Below, piece by piece: positions 21,508 through 31,462 of a stretch of DNA of 64,000 bases (the first letter of the stretch is position 1; every line of letters starts with the position of its first letter). Source of the DNA: Candidatus Peribacteria bacterium (GTDB taxonomy: Bacteria > Patescibacteria > JAEDAM01 > Absconditabacterales > Absconditicoccaceae); NCBI GenBank assembly GCA_031280545.1, contig JAITGP010000007.1, forward strand, positions 1 through 64,000, written 5' to 3'. A program made the translations under genes and the position numbers. Under the pieces are notes generated by a model. That model saw nothing but the letters and a program-made list of their open reading frames with translations, was not told where the DNA came from and made no database searches.

Positions 21508-22914
21508 TTAAATATTTTTGAAATGATACAACTCCACCCCATTAATCATATCAGATTTTGCTCCATCATGATACTCATTTGCCTGCACAATCAACACCTT
21601 ATCATCCAATGAAATATTCCCTTTAAAGATAATTCTTATCATCTCTTTTCCAATTCTCTTGAGATTTTCGTAGTTAAAAGATTGAGAAATTTTATATCCC
21701 TTCACTCCTCGAATCAGACTTAAAAATCTGTATGTATCTGTCGATTTAGTAAACGTAATCACGGGAACTTTCGGATTCAAAGAAGCAATCCTAGCAGATG
21801 TATACCCATTCTCCGTAAAACAAACAATCGCTTTAATATCCAGCTCTTTCGTAATTCTATACGCATTATAGATAATATAATCCCTCACTTCAAATTCATC
21901 TTCACCAAACCTTTCCATATTTTTTTCCACAACGCTAAGCTCATGTTTTTCCAAAGAAGTCTCCAAAATATCAATCATCGGAAAGACTTCATTTTCCACA
22001 ATCATTGTCTCCAACATCAATCCATCCACACCCACTTCACAAAGCTCTTTGATGGTAGAGTCTTTCCCCAGAGGATAGTCTTTACTTCCTAATTTAGTAG
22101 CATAAGTAATCATCACAGGGATTCATTGAGATCTAATCTCTTGAGTCAATTGAGAAATAGTTTTCTCACCTAGAAAAGACGTCAACGCATCAGCCACCAA
22201 AATAATTCCATCAGCATTTTTTATAATTTCCCCCAAATGCTCCAAACCATGTTCCGTTTCAACCTTAGCAAAGACTTTCATTTCAGGAGCATTTTGCTCT
22301 TTCAGAAATTTTTTGGTCTCAATCACATGTCCAGCAGAATAACAAGCTGACAGAGCCACTACGTGCGTCCCATATTCAAGCCCTCGAAGAATATCCTTTT
22401 TATCTTGGCTCGTCAAAACACCTGTTTCTTCTTCATTATGCTCTAAACTCACCCTATCATACTGAAAAATCTTCTTTTGAGCTCCTGGCTCAGAAACCAC
22501 ACATTCAGCATAATCCTCCTGCAAACCTTCAACCATTAACACTACCTGACTTTGTTCAAAGGTAATCTCATCTCCTACAGAAAGCTTATCCAAATAAGCA
22601 TAATCAATAAAAACTTTCTTGTCTCCATCTTGAGTATATTCAGAATAATCCAAAGTGATTTTCTGTCCCTTTTTCACAGGAATATCAGTAGTATTTTTCA
22701 CTCTAATCGTACGTCCTTTCGTCTCGATAATGATCGTTTTACTGTTATCCAATTTCATCAAGGTATCGATATATTTTTTGTTATTATCATCAAATCCATA
22801 CGACAAGGTAATAGTAAACGCATCTACCATATTGATAATTTTACTAAGGACGGTTTCTTTAGCCAAAACGGGGCTAACTCCAGCGATAATTTTTGTAAAG
22901 CGGAAATTGTTCAT
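21508..22914 (-). CDS. Degenerate pyruvate kinase paralogue
   Basis: The 468-residue protein has the same length as the adjacent pyruvate kinase and the same domain order, but key sites are changed. RLNFSHA becomes TITLSYG, KIENQEG becomes KVETEHG, ARGDLGIE becomes VADALTSF, and the PTRAE segment is lost. The barrel and C-terminal domain (FTKSTDTYRFLSLIRGVKG) remain. One UGA (22123) is Gly. Loss of the Arg and Asp that bind substrate and metal suggests it lacks pyruvate kinase activity and may regulate or pair with the active enzyme, or have a new role. It is first in the operon, from promoter 22995-23022. Confidence 0.8.
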
Positions 22915-22994
22915 AAAAGCGGATGAGAAAGGATAAAAAAGAGAAAAAAGTTTGAAAAAAAAAGCTGAGGAGAAAATCCAATAAAAAGCGACGA

Positions 22995-23022
22995 CTTATA
23001 CTCATTTTTTATGAAAATGCAA
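22995..23022 (-). promoter_or_regulatory. Promoter of the pyruvate kinase-dusB operon
   Basis: Minus strand TTGCAT (23017-23022), 16-bp spacer, TATAAG (22995-23000). Leader of about 75 nt, rich in T, without Shine-Dalgarno. Confidence 0.55.
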
Positions 23023-23044
23023 GGGATTCTTTGAAAAGAAAGTT

Positions 23045-23072
23045 TTGACATAGAAGGATATACATATAGTAA
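23045..23072 (+). promoter_or_regulatory. corA promoter
   Basis: TTGACA (23045-23050), 16-bp spacer, TAGTAA (23067-23072). Start would fall close to ATG 23080, giving a leaderless or nearly leaderless message. Confidence 0.6.
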
Positions 23073-23079
23073 AATACAT

Positions 23080-24246
23080 ATGAGCAATTTAATAAAACAT
23101 CACAAAGATTACAACATAACAAAAATATCACACCCAAGTTTTGCTAGTGGGACACAAGAAAGTAGGTCGCCGAAGGCAATTCAATACAAAAACCAGAAGT
23201 ACAATACTAAAACATCTAGATTGTCACGTTACTCCTCGCAATGACAAAAAACAGACAATCGCCTTGTTTTTTCGCGGGAAAATCATACTGTAAATGCAGA
23301 TTTATTTTCTATTGTATCGCACATGATTGAAGGAAGTCTGACTGTGGGAGATATGACCCGAACTCATCTCGTCAACCCCACTCATAAAGAAGTAGCTCCC
23401 TTAGTGGAAAAATACCACCTGCATGAAATCATTGAGCAGGATTTTTTGGACTTCACCACTCAGGACAAAATCGATGTTTACGATGACTGTATTTTTCTCA
23501 TTCTCCGTTTTCCCAAATACAACGAAAAAATAAAAAAGCACTTCGCAAACACCATGCACGCCATCCTCGGGAAAAACTTCATCATCACAGTGACTTCCCA
23601 CATGACAAATAATATCCAAAAAATTCAGGATACTTATAATGCAGAGCTCGCAGAGGAAGATAGAGAAGAATTCAAGCTTTCCCCTTATTATATTTTATAT
23701 AAAATCATCGATTCTATGTATGATAAAGCCCTGGTAGGACTAGGGAAGTTCTCTCAAGATCTCGTTAGAATCGAAGATAACGCCTTGGATAGTAGTTCCA
23801 TCAATGAGGACCTGCTTTCTGAGCTCTTAATCAAAAAAAGAAATGCAATCTTGATGAAACACTTGATTGCACCTCATAGTGAAATTTTAGGAGAACTCCA
23901 AGTGGCAACCGTCAATTTTTATGAAGGGGATTTGGATGTGTATTTTGAGGATCTTCAGTATAAAACAGATAAAATTCTGAGTTTAATTTCCATTATCAAG
24001 GAAAACACCGAGTCACTCTTTGATGTCTCTAATACGTTAACTGCATTAAAAACAAACAAAGTAATCTCTCTACTCACCATTTTTACCGTAATTCTCGGAA
24101 TATTAACCTGGCTTAGCGGAATGTATGGAATGAATGTAGATTTACCGTTTCAAGAATATCCATGGGCATTTACACTACTATGTTTTCTAATGATAGGTGC
24201 CGCACTCGTCACCATGGTCTATTTTAGGAAAAAGAAACGATTTTAA
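23080..24246 (+). CDS. corA: CorA-family magnesium/cobalt transporter with N-terminal extension
   Basis: The CorA core starts at 23323 (MIEGSLTVGDMTRTHL) and ends with two helices joined by the YGMN signature (SGMYGMNVDLPF), the ion selectivity loop. With UGA as Gly the frame is open upstream to ATG 23080, immediately after a good promoter, adding 81 basic residues; I choose this start, giving 388 residues. The extension contains a palindromic piece (ttgtca..tgacaa, 23217-23246) with UGA 23242 in it. CorA forms pentameric Mg2+ channels in the inner membrane. The core is certain; the extension is plausible because 81 codons are open in AT-rich DNA, but a start at 23323 is possible. Confidence 0.85.
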
Positions 24247-24267
24247 GGAGCAAACAGTACCAAAGGA

Positions 24268-26775
24268 TTAATACACATTGAAAGGAAGCAAAGTATCCAT
24301 TGATTGAAGATCCTCAAGCACCAACGTAAGCTTTACGGTATATCTTCCTACTTTTTCAAAGGTATGATCAATTTCAGCACAGGTTCTTCCTTTACATTGC
24401 ATAGGAGTAGATCCATCTCCAAAATCCCATTTCATAGTTTCTGGCAATCCATTAAAATCAGCAAGAAATTTCACATTAACTCCAGTTTTTGCTTGGCTCT
24501 GAGGATGAGAAGGAGAGGTAAGCTCTACCTGTACTAATTGTTTTTTTACGCTGATCTGAGTAGCAGGTTGCACCTCCACAGAATACCCTTTTTTAGTAGT
24601 AAGCACTACTTTTGGAGAATAAAATCCGTTTTCTTTTTGGCGATCATACGTATAGGTATGCTCAATCACCCCATTCGAAAAGTTTGGTCTCGTTTCTCCA
24701 TCTCCAAAATCTCGAGAAAAATAAATAATCTCATCTCCAGGAATATTCAGAATACTTTGAGAAGCATCAAATCTGACTTTCAAAGGCTCGTATCAGGTAT
24801 CTGGGCTAAACGTTAATTTACCAACGATATCAGGTTTTTTTACTACGAAGTGAAGCGGAATTTCTCTTTTAAGGGAACGCTCTACATCTTCCAGACTAAT
24901 CACCACTTCATACGTTCTTTCCTCAGTAAGAGCAAATTCATAACTCGTACCCTGATTAAGAATTGGTTTCCCATCTACAAAGATATTTTTTTGCATGCTA
25001 GCAGAATCTGGACTCACAGCAGTAAGATCCAAAGAAATAGCTTGAGGAATAGTATCAAAAGTAATCGTATTGCCAGAAAAAGCTGAAAGAGGAACCTCCG
25101 TAAAACTCGACATTCCAGAGAGTTTTTGTCTGATCACATACTTAGCCGTAATTTCTTCTTTTGCTAGCTGAAGCACATCAGATTCGCATGCTCCTCTTTT
25201 TCCATCCACCGTAATAAAATCCAAGAGAACCAGATAATTTCCCTTTTCTGGAAACGTATAATCTACCTCTCTCGTACTATTTTTTAGAGTAGTAAGTTCT
25301 TTTTGTGTTGAAGTATCGATAATGCGATACGTATACCCAGCAATAGTTGACACAGATCCTTCCAAAAAGTTAGTCTGAATTTTATATTTTGTTTGAGAAA
25401 AATTCGAAAGAACAATTTCACAAATTGGCACATCAGACGGCTCTACTCTCACAGGAAAAGAATAGAAAAAATCAGACAATCCAGGGAATTTCACCGTTGG
25501 ATGATACACTTGAGCTTTTTTATAAATATAATCAAACTGTGGTGTCTCTCTATCATTTACATTATCACCATCCATATCTCGCACAATTTGATAATCAGGC
25601 AACCCAAAGCTTCTAAATACAGCCATTGCATCTACAGAGATTTTCGAAGGAGCCTTCCCCAGATTTATCTCACCCTGCGTCGCAGAAAGTGGAGTAGAAG
25701 ATTTTGCATTCTGACCAGCTAGAAAAAGCTGAATTTCTGAAACAAAGGAAAGGGTACCTCTGGCTAATTCTGTTGTAATTCCTTTTTCTCCCGTAATCTT
25801 ATTATCATAAGTAAGAATCGCTGTCCACGAATAGTCTCATTTTTTATCATAGAAACAAAAGGAATTGAATCCATTATTGTAATTAAGTTGCTGATTTTGA
25901 GGATTCCCACAGTTCAAAGTCAATTTTTGAGGAGTAATCTCACCAAGTTTTGCTAATTCAGTATTCCAGATTGGTAAATTGAGAGAAAAACGAACATCAG
26001 CAGGTGCAATAGGAGGAACGACTCCCCAAAGCCTTTCCAATGCCTTATTTGGATCATTTGGTTCTGGGGTAGATTTTCCCACTAAATAAGGATCAATAAG
26101 ATTCGTGGATTTTACCACAGGTTCTACAGAAATTTTACCAATCTGACCAAAAACCACTCCAGCTACTCCTCCAGCCACTCCTAAAATCAAGAAAGATCCG
26201 ATCAACCCAAGAATATATCCGATTTTTGATTGATTTTTTACCGTAATTAGTCTATAAATATTCGTCAATAATACCCCTAACCCAACCAATCCAATCACTC
26301 CAACAATCAAACCAGCAAAAATAGAAAGCAGATTTACTGCCGTCGCAGCATTAATTCCCACTCCAGAAAGTGCAGTAGGATTTTTTACCAGAGACATCAA
26401 CGTCAATGCAAAAAGTCCCCCCAACAGAAGCAAAAATCCTGAACATCCAATCGCAAGTTTTTTATAAGAAAAATTATTTTTAGCCCCCTCTTTCACCACA
26501 GTAGGCTTATTGATCTGCACAGGAGTATATCCCAAAGTTTGCAATTGTTGTTGTCCTTGCAAATACAATGTATTCAATTGATCCAATTGGTTTTTCACCT
26601 CCTGAATTTTCTCTGGAGTTTGATTAGGATTCGCCTGCAATCGTGCAACAATTTGATTATACTGCCCTTGCAACTGTTGCTGTTTAGCAAGCAGTTCTTG
26701 AATTTGCATCGCGACTGCTGGTTGTTGTGGAAGCTGAGCAGAAGTAGGCTGAACGGGGGTTGATTGATTTTCCAT
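24268..26775 (-). CDS. Polytopic membrane protein with C-terminal PKD domains
   Basis: The 835-residue protein begins with a Gln/Pro-rich coiled-coil-like stretch (1-95), three membrane spans (~104-127, 145-172, 185-213), then a long extracytoplasmic beta region. Two PKD domains near the C-terminus show the signature as FSRDFGDGETRP (~690) and MKWDFGDGSTPM (~780). A D-rich loop (DMDGDNVND, ~390) resembles calcium-binding sites. Two UGAs (25837, 24793) are Gly. PKD folds mediate protein or polysaccharide contact at the surface. It ends 21 nt from the convergent corA stop. Function beyond surface display is not known. Confidence 0.75.
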
Positions 26776-26811
26776 TTTTTGTTTTTGAGAGATAAATTAG
26801 TATTCCTCTCA

Positions 26812-26839
26812 AGTATAATCAAAAATCAGATTTTTGCAA
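26812..26839 (-). promoter_or_regulatory. Promoter for the PKD membrane protein
   Basis: Minus strand TTGCAA (26834-26839), 16-bp spacer, TATACT (26812-26817). Confidence 0.65.
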
Positions 26840-26868
26840 AATATTGGAGAACCTTTTAGCATTTTGGC

Positions 26869-26896
26869 TTGACTTTTAAAATTATTTAATTATACT
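26869..26896 (+). promoter_or_regulatory. Promoter of a small RNA
   Basis: TTGACT (26869-26874), 16-bp spacer, TATACT (26891-26896), divergent from the PKD gene promoter. Confidence 0.7.
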
Positions 26897-26902
26897 GAAA
26901 GA

Positions 26903-26975
26903 GAAATGTTGTCGTGGTTTCAATGACAAAATTTCTTTTGCCGAGCCCCGCCGTGATGGTAAGGGGCTCTTTTTC
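26903..26975 (+). ncRNA. Candidate ~73-nt small RNA
   Basis: It lies between a strong promoter and an intrinsic terminator, with no gene on this strand downstream. The 5' part folds as GAAATgTTGTC / GACAAaATTTC (10 pairs and one mismatch), and the 3' part as gagcccc / ggggctc (26943-26949, 26963-26969) plus five T. No start codon leads to a protein of note. I do not recognise the family; trans-acting sRNA is an inference. Confidence 0.6.
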
Positions 26976-27001
26976 TATTTTTCTATTCTAGTTTCCAAAT
27001 C

Positions 27002-27030
27002 CAAAAAAAGAGCGACTCAGGTCGCTCTTT
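27002..27030 (-). terminator. Intrinsic terminator of the beta-roll protein transcript
   Basis: Minus strand aaagagcgac / gtcgctcttt with a 4-nt loop, then a run of seven T. It lies 16 nt past a TAA (27046) in a shifted frame and ~100 nt past the TAG at 27132. Confidence 0.8.
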
Positions 27031-27131
27031 AAAAGACACCTAATTTTATATTTGAGACATTTCCTCCTGCATAGCATCTTGCTTATTATGCACGAGATAC
27101 CCACCAGTATAATAAGTATTATTTCCATCCA

Positions 27132-28229
27132 CTACAAAGTTATACTATTTCCAATAAAAATAATATCGAAACAATAAGGGAATCCATTCTCCTGATTATG
27201 ACAAGTCTCTACAACAACTTCTGGCTTACAATTTCCTGCAGGCTCTGGGGAATACATACCAGACGCAGGGTTATAAGCATAAGCAGATTGTCCATTTCCT
27301 GGATTACAAATCGCCGTACAACGTCCATCTGGATCATCTACTAGACTCGTCCAATATCCACAAGAAGTACAAGCACAAACACAAGAAATTCCATTAGACT
27401 CTACTGTTCCTATCAGTCCCACATTTCCTGCATTACAACTATTCAAAGAAGGTAATGTCCCAAATTTCACTGCACCACGAGAATCAAATTTCACCACTGG
27501 AGTAGCAGTATTTATTCAAACTCCTTTCTGAGTATTGATATAAAAAGTATTAGAAGCTTTCGGACTAAAAGAAACCGTAGTACTATCAGATCGCACAAAG
27601 ACATTTGATACGGTACTTGACACCATAGTATTGGTTCCTACTATCAGATTATTCGCTCAGTTATTAGTATTATTTTTCATTCCCAAAATCAACCCTGGCA
27701 AAAAAGTTTTATTATTTTCTCCTCCCACTACAACACTACCAGCATTTGCAGAAACCCCAACCTGATTTCCAGAACCTCCTCCAATAATTCCACCTACCGC
27801 TCCTACAGTATTTGTTATTCCTCAGAGAATGGTGCTATTGATAGCAGAAGCTGTATTATTTTTTCCTCCACCAATAGTGGTATCAACTCAGGCTTTATTT
27901 CCTATTCCTCCTCAGATAAAACTTTTCACATCACCCGTATTTGATCCCACAGCTACACTTCAGGTCACCAGAAGCACTCCAGCACCAGTAATTTTTGGAT
28001 CCACCCCTCGGATTGATCCCGTGACAGTATTTCTTCAGGTCATTACAAAAGTTAAGCTATGGAGATACTCCACCCTATTATCGATTCCAAATACACCATT
28101 TTCTGGAGCCTCATTACCTGCAGCCTTAATAAAATCCTGTCCCCAAAAAAGAAGTAATCCCATCAGAGAAAATACCCCTGCTAAAGCAATCATACTTCGT
28201 TTTACTACAACATTTTGTTTTTGTTTCAT
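27132..28229 (-). CDS. Beta-roll surface protein with a probable frameshift near the 3' end
   Basis: The 365-residue protein has an N-terminal hydrophobic signal (GVFSLMGLLLFWG, with Lys/Arg before it), then repeats rich in Gly and Asn (IGGGIGNKAG, IGGGKNNTAS, IIGGGSGNQVG) like heads of YadA-type adhesins, and a tail-fibre-like segment (INTQKGVGINTATP). The C-terminal part is Cys-rich (CVCACTSCGYW). It ends at TAG 27132 after GNSITL. A protein-like frame (FVVDGNNTYYTGGYLVHNKQ) continues one frame over to TAA 27046, just before the terminator, so the natural C-terminus may be there. Several UGAs are read as Gly. Its role is probably adhesion or surface cover. Confidence 0.7.
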
Positions 28230-28266
28230 CCTATGTTTTTATAAGGAAATAAATTTCATCCTCTCT

Positions 28267-28294
28267 AGTATACTCAAATGATTTCTATTGTCAA
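28267..28294 (-). promoter_or_regulatory. Promoter for the 27132-28229 gene
   Basis: Minus strand TTGACA (28289-28294), 16-bp spacer, TATACT (28267-28272); the best match in the window. Confidence 0.75.
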
Positions 28295-28399
28295 TTTTTT
28301 TATAAGGAGAAAAAATTCTGAATAAAATCAGGAGATCATTACAAACACAATAACAAAAAAATGAGCGGATTTCCCACCCATTTCAGATTAATCACAAAT

Positions 28400-31219
28400 T
28401 TATAACGTTGGTTTCGTAATAGCACCACCCCTAGGAATGTTAATCGTACGGTTTGTAGAGGAAGTTGATGCACAATTCCCATCTCCCTGTAAAGTACCTG
28501 TTCTATAGTGGAGATAAAAATTCTTTCATCCAAAAGAGAACTTAAAGATATTGAAGGTAAGAAAATTAAGTATCACTTCCGGAGTTTTGGCAAATAAGAT
28601 ATTACCATTAATAAGATCTACCCATGAATCTGTAATAACTGCAGAAGTACTTAATTGAAACTTAGCAAGACAAGTAGCACCCACTGATGGAGTAGGAGAT
28701 TGCAAAACCATTCTAGCACATAATCTATAATGATAATCATATAGGAAGCATCCTGCAGTATCTTTAGCAGTAGCTATCTGGGCCCAACCCGTAGGACATC
28801 CTGCAGCTTTTTTACAACCCGTATTCAGTTTCACTTCGACAGTCACAGGTGCCAACTTTCGATGAGCATATAACGTAATATCACTTGTACCATTGAATAC
28901 CATAGAACTCGTCACCTGAGTACCACCTGTCCCAGGTGCAGTAAACCATCCCATAAATGTAGCATTTGTCAATTCCGGCTGATTTATTGTTTGAAACATC
29001 GTTGGAGTGATATTACCCACAAGAGAAGTATCTCCATACGTAGTTTCATATACAACGGTTCAACGCTTAGAAGCAGTAGTAGTATTCCACTTTCATCCCC
29101 ATGCATCAAAAGTAATGTTATATCTATTCTTCTGCCAGACTGCATAGAGATTAAAGGTTGCATCCCTAACCGTAGTGAAATTCCATACCTTATTCGCTCA
29201 ATTAACAAGTACATTTCCACCAATAGTAGATACCGTAGAGAATACAGCTGGAGTCAATGCAGACGTAGACCATCAACTAAGAGTATGTCCTACTCTAGAA
29301 AAGGAGGTTGGAGTTGGATTTGGCAAAGAGAAAGGGGTATCATAAACATATCCTTGTGAAAGTTTATAAGAGGAAGGAGTGCCTCCATTTCCATTAAATT
29401 GAACATAATAAATATTAGGCTCACACTGACACGTAGTAATATCACTATGATATCCTGGATTACATTGTGTAGTAAAGGTACATTTGGTATTCGCAGTACT
29501 TACGGTGAGATTTCCTAGGCTACAAGAATAAGTTCTTTCAAATTTTATTCTCGCCCCCTGTCCACGAGGATCATCAATAGTTGTTTCTGCGGTTGTATTT
29601 TTCCCAGAGTCCAAACATATTGGCACATAAGTAATAAGAAGTGGAGCATTAGCTACTTGTTGTTCTAGATAACCAGTACTTTGTGACCCACAAGAATTCT
29701 CCACACAAATCGTACCTTCTCTGTGCCATCCATTTTTACAATAAAACTGACATTTCAGACTTTGATCCAAATCAGGAGAAGCACTATTGGTACAATTCAG
29801 ATTTTGATCCTTAGGATTTGGTTTATCTGCAAGAGTGTCATTTAAATTACCATTACACTTACGTCCTTCAGTCCCAATCAAATTAGTATTCACGTTTTTT
29901 CTAAGTCCTTCATAGTCAGTTCTCGTCTCATTTTGATCGAAAGAATACTTACATACTTCTGAATTAAGAGGAGAATTTCACTGACAAGAATAATTCACAT
30001 TACATTCCAATGGTTGTGATGACTCAGGCTCCACACAGTACCACTTCCAAGTATTAATATTTCCTGCTGCTGTGAAGGTATAAGCAAATGCTGGAGAAGA
30101 CATAACCCCTGTCCCTATACATCCTGTAGTTCCTCACAATACTCAAGAGTTGATTGCAGGAGTAAATTCGTTTTTATAAGTTCAAGTTGAAGAAGGATCT
30201 AAAGTAGTAGTTGGAGCAAAAATAGTAGTATTACAACTCACTTGCAAATTATTTTGAGGATCCCCACAGGCTCTAATACATTGAGGGACATCACTTGTAG
30301 CTCTCCATGCTGATCCATCATAAAAACAAGCACACGCTTGAGTCGTTCGAGTAGAAGTATCTCCAGCAAGATGACCTCACGTAGTAAGTACAGATTTAAT
30401 TACTCCTTTATTAGATGAAGTATTCGTAATCAAACCATTTTTCGCAGCATCCACTCCGATTCTCAAATCTCCAGAAATAGTAAGAGCAGTATTAGCATCA
30501 GGAACATTTTTTCCTACCACTACCCCATTTTCAGCTTTCACAGCAAATAGGTGAGACTTTTGCAACTGAAATTCACTAGCCCCATCATTTCGAGCAAAAC
30601 TATCTCCTGCTATAGCTGGAATCCTAACTTTACTTCCCATTGCTAAAGAATTTTCCCCAGCAACATTGTTATCATTTCCAATGATAGTAGTATTCCCACC
30701 TTGAACTACATTATTCACCCCTCAAATAATCGTTGAAGATGCCCCATTGGCAATCTGATTCTCTGAACCTCCCAAAACAACACCTCTAGGAGAATTTCCC
30801 AAAACTTTATTTCCAATCCCTCCTCAAACAAAAGCTTGGAGAGAAGACATAGTATTACCGGATCCTCCAATAATCACTCCTTGACTAACACTTGTCATAG
30901 TATTTCCTCTTCCTCCCAACATAGAAGCATTATCAGGATTACTAGTTGTATTTCCCGCTCCTACATTTGTAACAAAAGATCCATCTACCTTCACGATTCC
31001 CTCTTCTGCCGTCACAGTTACTTGCCCTTGGGATTTCCATCATCCACTTCCATCAGGGATAGCAAAAACAGCAGTTTTGATACGCTGAACAGGGTTTGCT
31101 AAATTCGTCCACAAATTAACAATAGAATCATCCGTCTGAGCCCACAAGAAACTAATTCCTCCCAAAATCAGGAGAGCAGTAGCAGTAATGAGCAAATTTC
31201 TAGGAAAAGAAGACATCAT
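28400..31219 (-). CDS. Surface protein: beta-roll head, Cys-rich middle, InlB-type repeats
   Basis: The 939-residue protein has signal segment MMSSFPRNLLITATALLILGG and then Gly/Asn repeats (~75-195: MLGGRGNTMTSV, VIIGGSGNTMSS, TIIGGVNNVVQGG) like its neighbour at 27132. A Cys-rich middle (~285-605) follows, with pairs such as CQFYCKNGWHREGTIC and CNPGYHSDITTCQC. Then come InlB_B/Flg_new-type repeats (~600-790: VQFNGNGGTP..LYAVW, NITFDAWGG..MGWFTAPG). It ends with a beta region and TAA 28400. Start 31219 follows promoter 31264-31291. Several UGAs are Gly. InlB repeats occur in adhesins of host-associated bacteria; adhesion is inferred. Confidence 0.8.
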
Positions 31220-31263
31220 AAATTTTTGTTTAACATAAAAGCAGAAAGGCACAAGATACCCTG

Positions 31264-31291
31264 TATATAGAAATTCCCGCAAAGATATCAA
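31264..31291 (-). promoter_or_regulatory. Promoter for 28400-31219
   Basis: Minus strand TTGATA (31286-31291), 16-bp spacer, TATATA (31264-31269). Confidence 0.6.
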
Positions 31292-31403
31292 GAGAAAAAA
31301 ATCAAAATTTCTTCAAAAAAAAACTTTTCCACCACTCACATCATTTTTTCTCAAAAAAACAAGCTAAAAAGCTGATATAAGCAGATTTTTTCTTTGATTT
31401 CCC

Positions 31404-31425
31404 TCAGGAAAAAAATACCTATAAT
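31404..31425 (+). promoter_or_regulatory. Promoter for the giant gene
   Basis: Consensus TATAAT (31420-31425) with only a weak -35. Transcription starting near 31432 would exclude an upstream start at 31394 and supports ATG 31463. Confidence 0.5.
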
Positions 31426-31462
31426 AGAAACATATTTTTTTGTTTTAGCTTTCAAAAACAAA

